This document shows positions 50,184 through 50,324 of a DNA stretch of 50,324 nucleotides, piece after piece. The notes below the pieces were generated by a model, which worked only from the letters and a program-made list of their open reading frames with translations, was not told the origin of the DNA and ran no database searches. The stretch is taken from positions 1-50,324 of the forward strand of contig NZ_LSJI01000256.1 in assembly GCF_001557235.1 (NCBI RefSeq), in the 5' to 3' direction. The translations under genes and the position numbers were made by a program. The DNA is from Phenylobacterium sp. CCH9-H3 (lineage in GTDB: Bacteria > Pseudomonadota > Alphaproteobacteria > Caulobacterales > Caulobacteraceae). Every line of letters starts with the position of its first letter. Within the stretch, counting starts at the first letter, position 1.

Positions 50184-50324
50184 TTAGAAGTCGGCGGTCA
50201 GGCCGATGAACAGGTACCGGCCGAAGGCGTCGTAGATTTGCGGCCAGGTGTTGCCGTTGCAAGGACCGGTCGGGCAGTTCGACGAACCGTTGAGCGGCGG
50301 ATCCTTGTCGAACAGGTTGTTCAC
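50184..50324 (-). CDS. TonB-dependent receptor, C-terminal fragment
   Basis: The last 46 codons of a gene that continues past the window edge. The fragment begins VNNLFDKDPPLNG and ends YDAFGRYLFIGLTADF, the typical last strands of a TonB-dependent outer-membrane receptor; the terminal Phe is the outer-membrane assembly signal. A Cys pair (SSNCPTGPCNG) lies in the loop between them, as in many Caulobacterales receptors. The substrate cannot be told from this end. Confidence 0.85.
   Translation of the reverse strand: MNNLFDKDPPLNGSSNCPTGPCNGNTWPQIYDAFGRYLFIGLTADF

Overview
The window is high-GC DNA with short gaps and many 4-bp stop/start overlaps. It most likely comes from the alphaproteobacterial family Caulobacteraceae (Phenylobacterium or a close relative). 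The main reasons are a DivJ-type kinase, a MucR/Ros regulator, a CtrA-family regulator that keeps the CtrA DNA-recognition segment, CtrA-like TTAACCAT half-sites, proteins with PEPxxWA-type C-terminal sorting signals, and a TonB-dependent receptor. The genus is an inference from gene content, not from a marker gene.

Layout. 1-114: a perfect 44-bp inverted repeat at the very edge, possibly an assembly fold-back. 129-5008 (minus strand): a hypothetical protein, a PhoQ/PhoP-like two-component system with a PepSY protein, and a CbpA-type DnaJ. 5135-10451: a YcgN-family protein, the ABC-F ATPase Uup, a 498-bp leader rich in hairpins, and a three-gene NitT/TauT-like ABC importer. 10452-16200 (minus): a TonB-C-domain protein, a large helical protein, RsuA, an RsmC-like methyltransferase, a palindromic intergenic repeat and PrfC. 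16351-20492: a membrane protein, the complete minCDE operon, an ATP-dependent DNA ligase and a DUF1491 protein. 20602-24464: an exported protein, DivJ-like kinase, a divergent soluble kinase and SufE. 24468-28650 (minus): an SRPBCC/ArsR/GST operon with a repeated operator candidate, a PAS protein, MucR, an enoyl-CoA hydratase and a small exported protein. 28896-36565: an acyl-CoA synthetase, a MaoC dehydratase, two PEP-CTERM-like proteins, a trypsin-like protease, oligopeptidase B and an acetyltransferase.

36634-40967 is a dense signalling cluster. A FixL/FixJ-like pair faces a minus-strand group made of a lone receiver, a CtrA paralogue and a soluble CckA-like kinase. The same 7-N3-7 box lies before the FixL-like gene and before the CckA-like gene. 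This looks like a duplicated, rewired copy of part of the CckA-CtrA cell-cycle pathway, placed beside a FixL that has apparently lost its haem ligand.

41244-43629 holds tRNA-Gln, tRNA-Pro and a small island. A 16-bp sequence overlapping the tRNA-Pro 3' end is repeated 2.08 kb downstream. Between the copies lie a strong promoter and a two-gene cassette that looks like a PD-(D/E)xK nuclease toxin with a DUF4304 immunity protein. The window ends with SppA, a retropepsin-like lipoprotein, two TPR-sulfotransferases and the C-terminal end of a TonB-dependent receptor.

The strongest candidates for new biology are the CckA/CtrA-like paralogue module with its shared box, the tRNA-Pro toxin/immunity island, and the GNRA-hairpin leader of the ABC importer. 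All assignments come from reading the sequence. No database search was run.
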